Positions 7,309 to 8,500 of a stretch of DNA of 8,500 nucleotides are shown here, in pieces (within the stretch, counting starts at the first letter, position 1; each line of letters starts with the position of its first letter). This DNA is from Candidatus Pelagibacterales bacterium (GTDB lineage Bacteria > Pseudomonadota > Alphaproteobacteria > TMED109). Below the pieces are notes generated by a model that searched no databases, was not told where the DNA came from, and saw only the letters and a list, made by a program, of their open reading frames with translations. The stretch is from contig PCCU01000058.1 in assembly GCA_002732015.1 (NCBI GenBank), positions 1-8,500 on the forward strand, written 5' to 3'. The translations under genes and the position numbers were made by a program.

Positions 7309-8403
7309 TTAATTATCAAAAGGATCTTTATAAAGACTTACACCTGAACTATCCCATTCCTCTACTTTCTGCGCATAAATATCCATCAATTTCCCAAAAT
7401 TTGGATTAAACTTATTTTGCTTTTCTTTAATCTTATCCCAATAACCTGGTAGCAGAGTATCTTTAAGTTTTTGTTTTTCATTCGAACTCAATTTAATCAT
7501 TTTAACTCCAGCCTTTTTAAATTTATCATAAAACATCTGATCTTTAGCTGAAGCTGCTTTAGCAAAATGAGAAATTGAAATTTCTCTTGCATCCATAATA
7601 ATTTTTTGTACCTCAGGCTCTAAGCTATTCCAAGTGTCCAAATTCATTACACTACAACTGTTGGAGTAAATACCAAATCCTGTTCCACCTAAAACAAAAG
7701 TTGCGTTTTCATGGATTTTAAAAAGATCTAAATGTTGTAAAGCTAAGATTACTCCCTCAACTGTTCCTTGAGAAAATGCTGTATAGATTTCTGAACCGGC
7801 AACATTGATTGGCACTCCACCTAAACCGGCCCATGCTTCTCCCAAAAAAGCAGTTGCTCTATATTTTTTACCCATTATATCTTCTTTTCTTTGAATAACA
7901 TCTGTTCTTCCAGCAACCTGCACAGGGCCAACTCCATAACTAGTCAACAACCATAAATTATTTTTTGTCATTTCTTCTTTCCATTCAGGATGATTATCCC
8001 AAATGTAATAACCTGCTCTACTTGTAAGATCAGGTTTATCCGTAATAAATAATGGTTGTGCTATTCCTCCTAAAGGAAATTTTGCTGGATCATATGCTGC
8101 TGACCATTGACCCATGTCTGCAATCCCTGTTTCTATAACCGTTGATTGTTGCTCTGATTTAGAATTCAATGATCCATTAAATCTCCAATCAACTGTTATT
8201 GCTCCACCAGTCTTCTCCTTGACGTAATTCCACATTGCTATATCAGCTTGTGCTCCTAGTGTTTTATCAGACATAAAACTTGTATAAACTAATTTTCTTT
8301 TTTTAAACGTTTTGCTTAAAACTGCATCAGTGGATAACAAAACAAATGAAGAGGCTATTAATAAAATAACCATTTTATTAAATATAGAAAAAATATTTCT
8401 CAT
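7309..8403 (-). CDS. dctP: TRAP transporter solute receptor, DctP family
   Basis: This 364-aa periplasmic binding protein delivers the solute to DctQM. A signal peptide covers about residues 1-30: basic start MRNIFSIFNK, then a hydrophobic core MVILLIASSFVLL. The mature part has the two-lobe DctP pattern: SDKTLGAQADIAMWNYVKEKTGG early, ETGIADMGQW (91-100), GKKYRA with R182, where the family keeps the Arg that pairs with the solute carboxylate, and GSEIYTAFSQGTVEG (203-217), followed by a Trp-rich C-terminal helix region. Retention of R182 argues for an organic acid ligand, although the identity is unknown. It starts at ATG 8403 with the best ribosome site in the window and is the first gene of the transporter operon. 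A hairpin follows its stop. Confidence 0.94.
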   Translation of the reverse strand: MRNIFSIFNKMVILLIASSFVLLSTDAVLSKTFKKRKLVYTSFMSDKTLGAQADIAMWNYVKEKTGGAITVDWRFNGSLNSKSEQQSTVIETGIADMGQWSAAYDPAKFPLGGIAQPLFITDKPDLTSRAGYYIWDNHPEWKEEMTKNNLWLLTSYGVGPVQVAGRTDVIQRKEDIMGKKYRATAFLGEAWAGLGGVPINVAGSEIYTAFSQGTVEGVILALQHLDLFKIHENATFVLGGTGFGIYSNSCSVMNLDTWNSLEPEVQKIIMDAREISISHFAKAASAKDQMFYDKFKKAGVKMIKLSSNEKQKLKDTLLPGYWDKIKEKQNKFNPNFGKLMDIYAQKVEEWDSSGVSLYKDPFDN

Positions 8404-8408
8404 TGTAA

Positions 8409-8414
8409 CCTTTC
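8409..8414 (-). promoter_or_regulatory. Ribosome binding site of dctP
   Basis: The minus strand reads GAAAGG ending 5 nt before ATG 8403, a fair Shine-Dalgarno match at good spacing. It is the only clear one I see in the window; the SDR, both amidohydrolases, sulfatase, dctQ and dctM all lack one. This fits strong, separate translation of the receptor. Confidence 0.6.
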
Positions 8415-8441
8415 GAAATTATTGGTTTTAGAAAATTTTAA

Positions 8442-8470
8442 AACTTAACAAAAACAAAACAAATTTGCAA
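8442..8470 (-). promoter_or_regulatory. Weak candidate promoter of the dctPQM-sulfatase operon
   Basis: On the minus strand TTGCAA (8470-8465) and TAAGTT (8447-8442) are spaced by 17 nt, upstream of dctP. Matches to the consensus are 4/6 and 3/6, so only the spacing and location support the call. The upstream gene lies outside the window, so the promoter could also be farther away. Confidence 0.2.
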
Positions 8471-8500
8471 TTTTTTAGAACGATGATGTACCCAATGACA

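Overview
The window is AT-rich (roughly one third G+C by eye) and densely coding, with short gaps and no RNA genes, insertion sequences, CRISPR arrays or attachment sites that I can see. The gene content is a three-part TRAP transporter with a secreted solute receptor, a formylglycine-type sulfatase, two different amidohydrolases, an SDR oxidoreductase and the tail of a TIM-barrel sugar isomerase. This suggests a Gram-negative, free-living heterotroph. A marine proteobacterium with a streamlined AT-rich genome is my best guess, but the assignment is inference and no marker gene is present.

Layout. Positions 1-183 (+) hold the 3' end of a sugar phosphate isomerase/epimerase-like gene. Positions 236-601 (-) hold a small gene I do not recognise. 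Positions 602-726 are an AT-rich divergent spacer with a (TA)n run. A plus-strand operon follows: SDR (727-1518), ACMSD-like amidohydrolase (1561-2577) and imidazolonepropionase-like amidohydrolase (2582-3910), with gaps of 42 and 4 nt. It converges across 44 nt on a minus-strand operon read from the right edge: dctP receptor (8403-7309), a terminator-like hairpin, dctQ (7238-6753), dctM (6763-5471) and a type I sulfatase (5439-3955).

How the genes may work together (inference). The TRAP system would import an organic anion. The sulfatase, which is last in the transporter operon and has no signal peptide, could remove sulfate from that solute or from a product of it in the cytoplasm. The isomerase, SDR and two amidohydrolases could process the carbon skeleton. 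The substrate cannot be read from the sequence. A repeated oddity is that all three plus-strand enzymes differ from the textbook motif at a catalytic or metal-binding position: Tyr/Lys to Ser/Arg in the SDR, Asp to Asn in the first amidohydrolase and Asp to Glu in the second. The other features worth attention are the hairpin between dctP and dctQ and the TTG start codons of dctQ and dctM. Together they would set receptor output above permease output.
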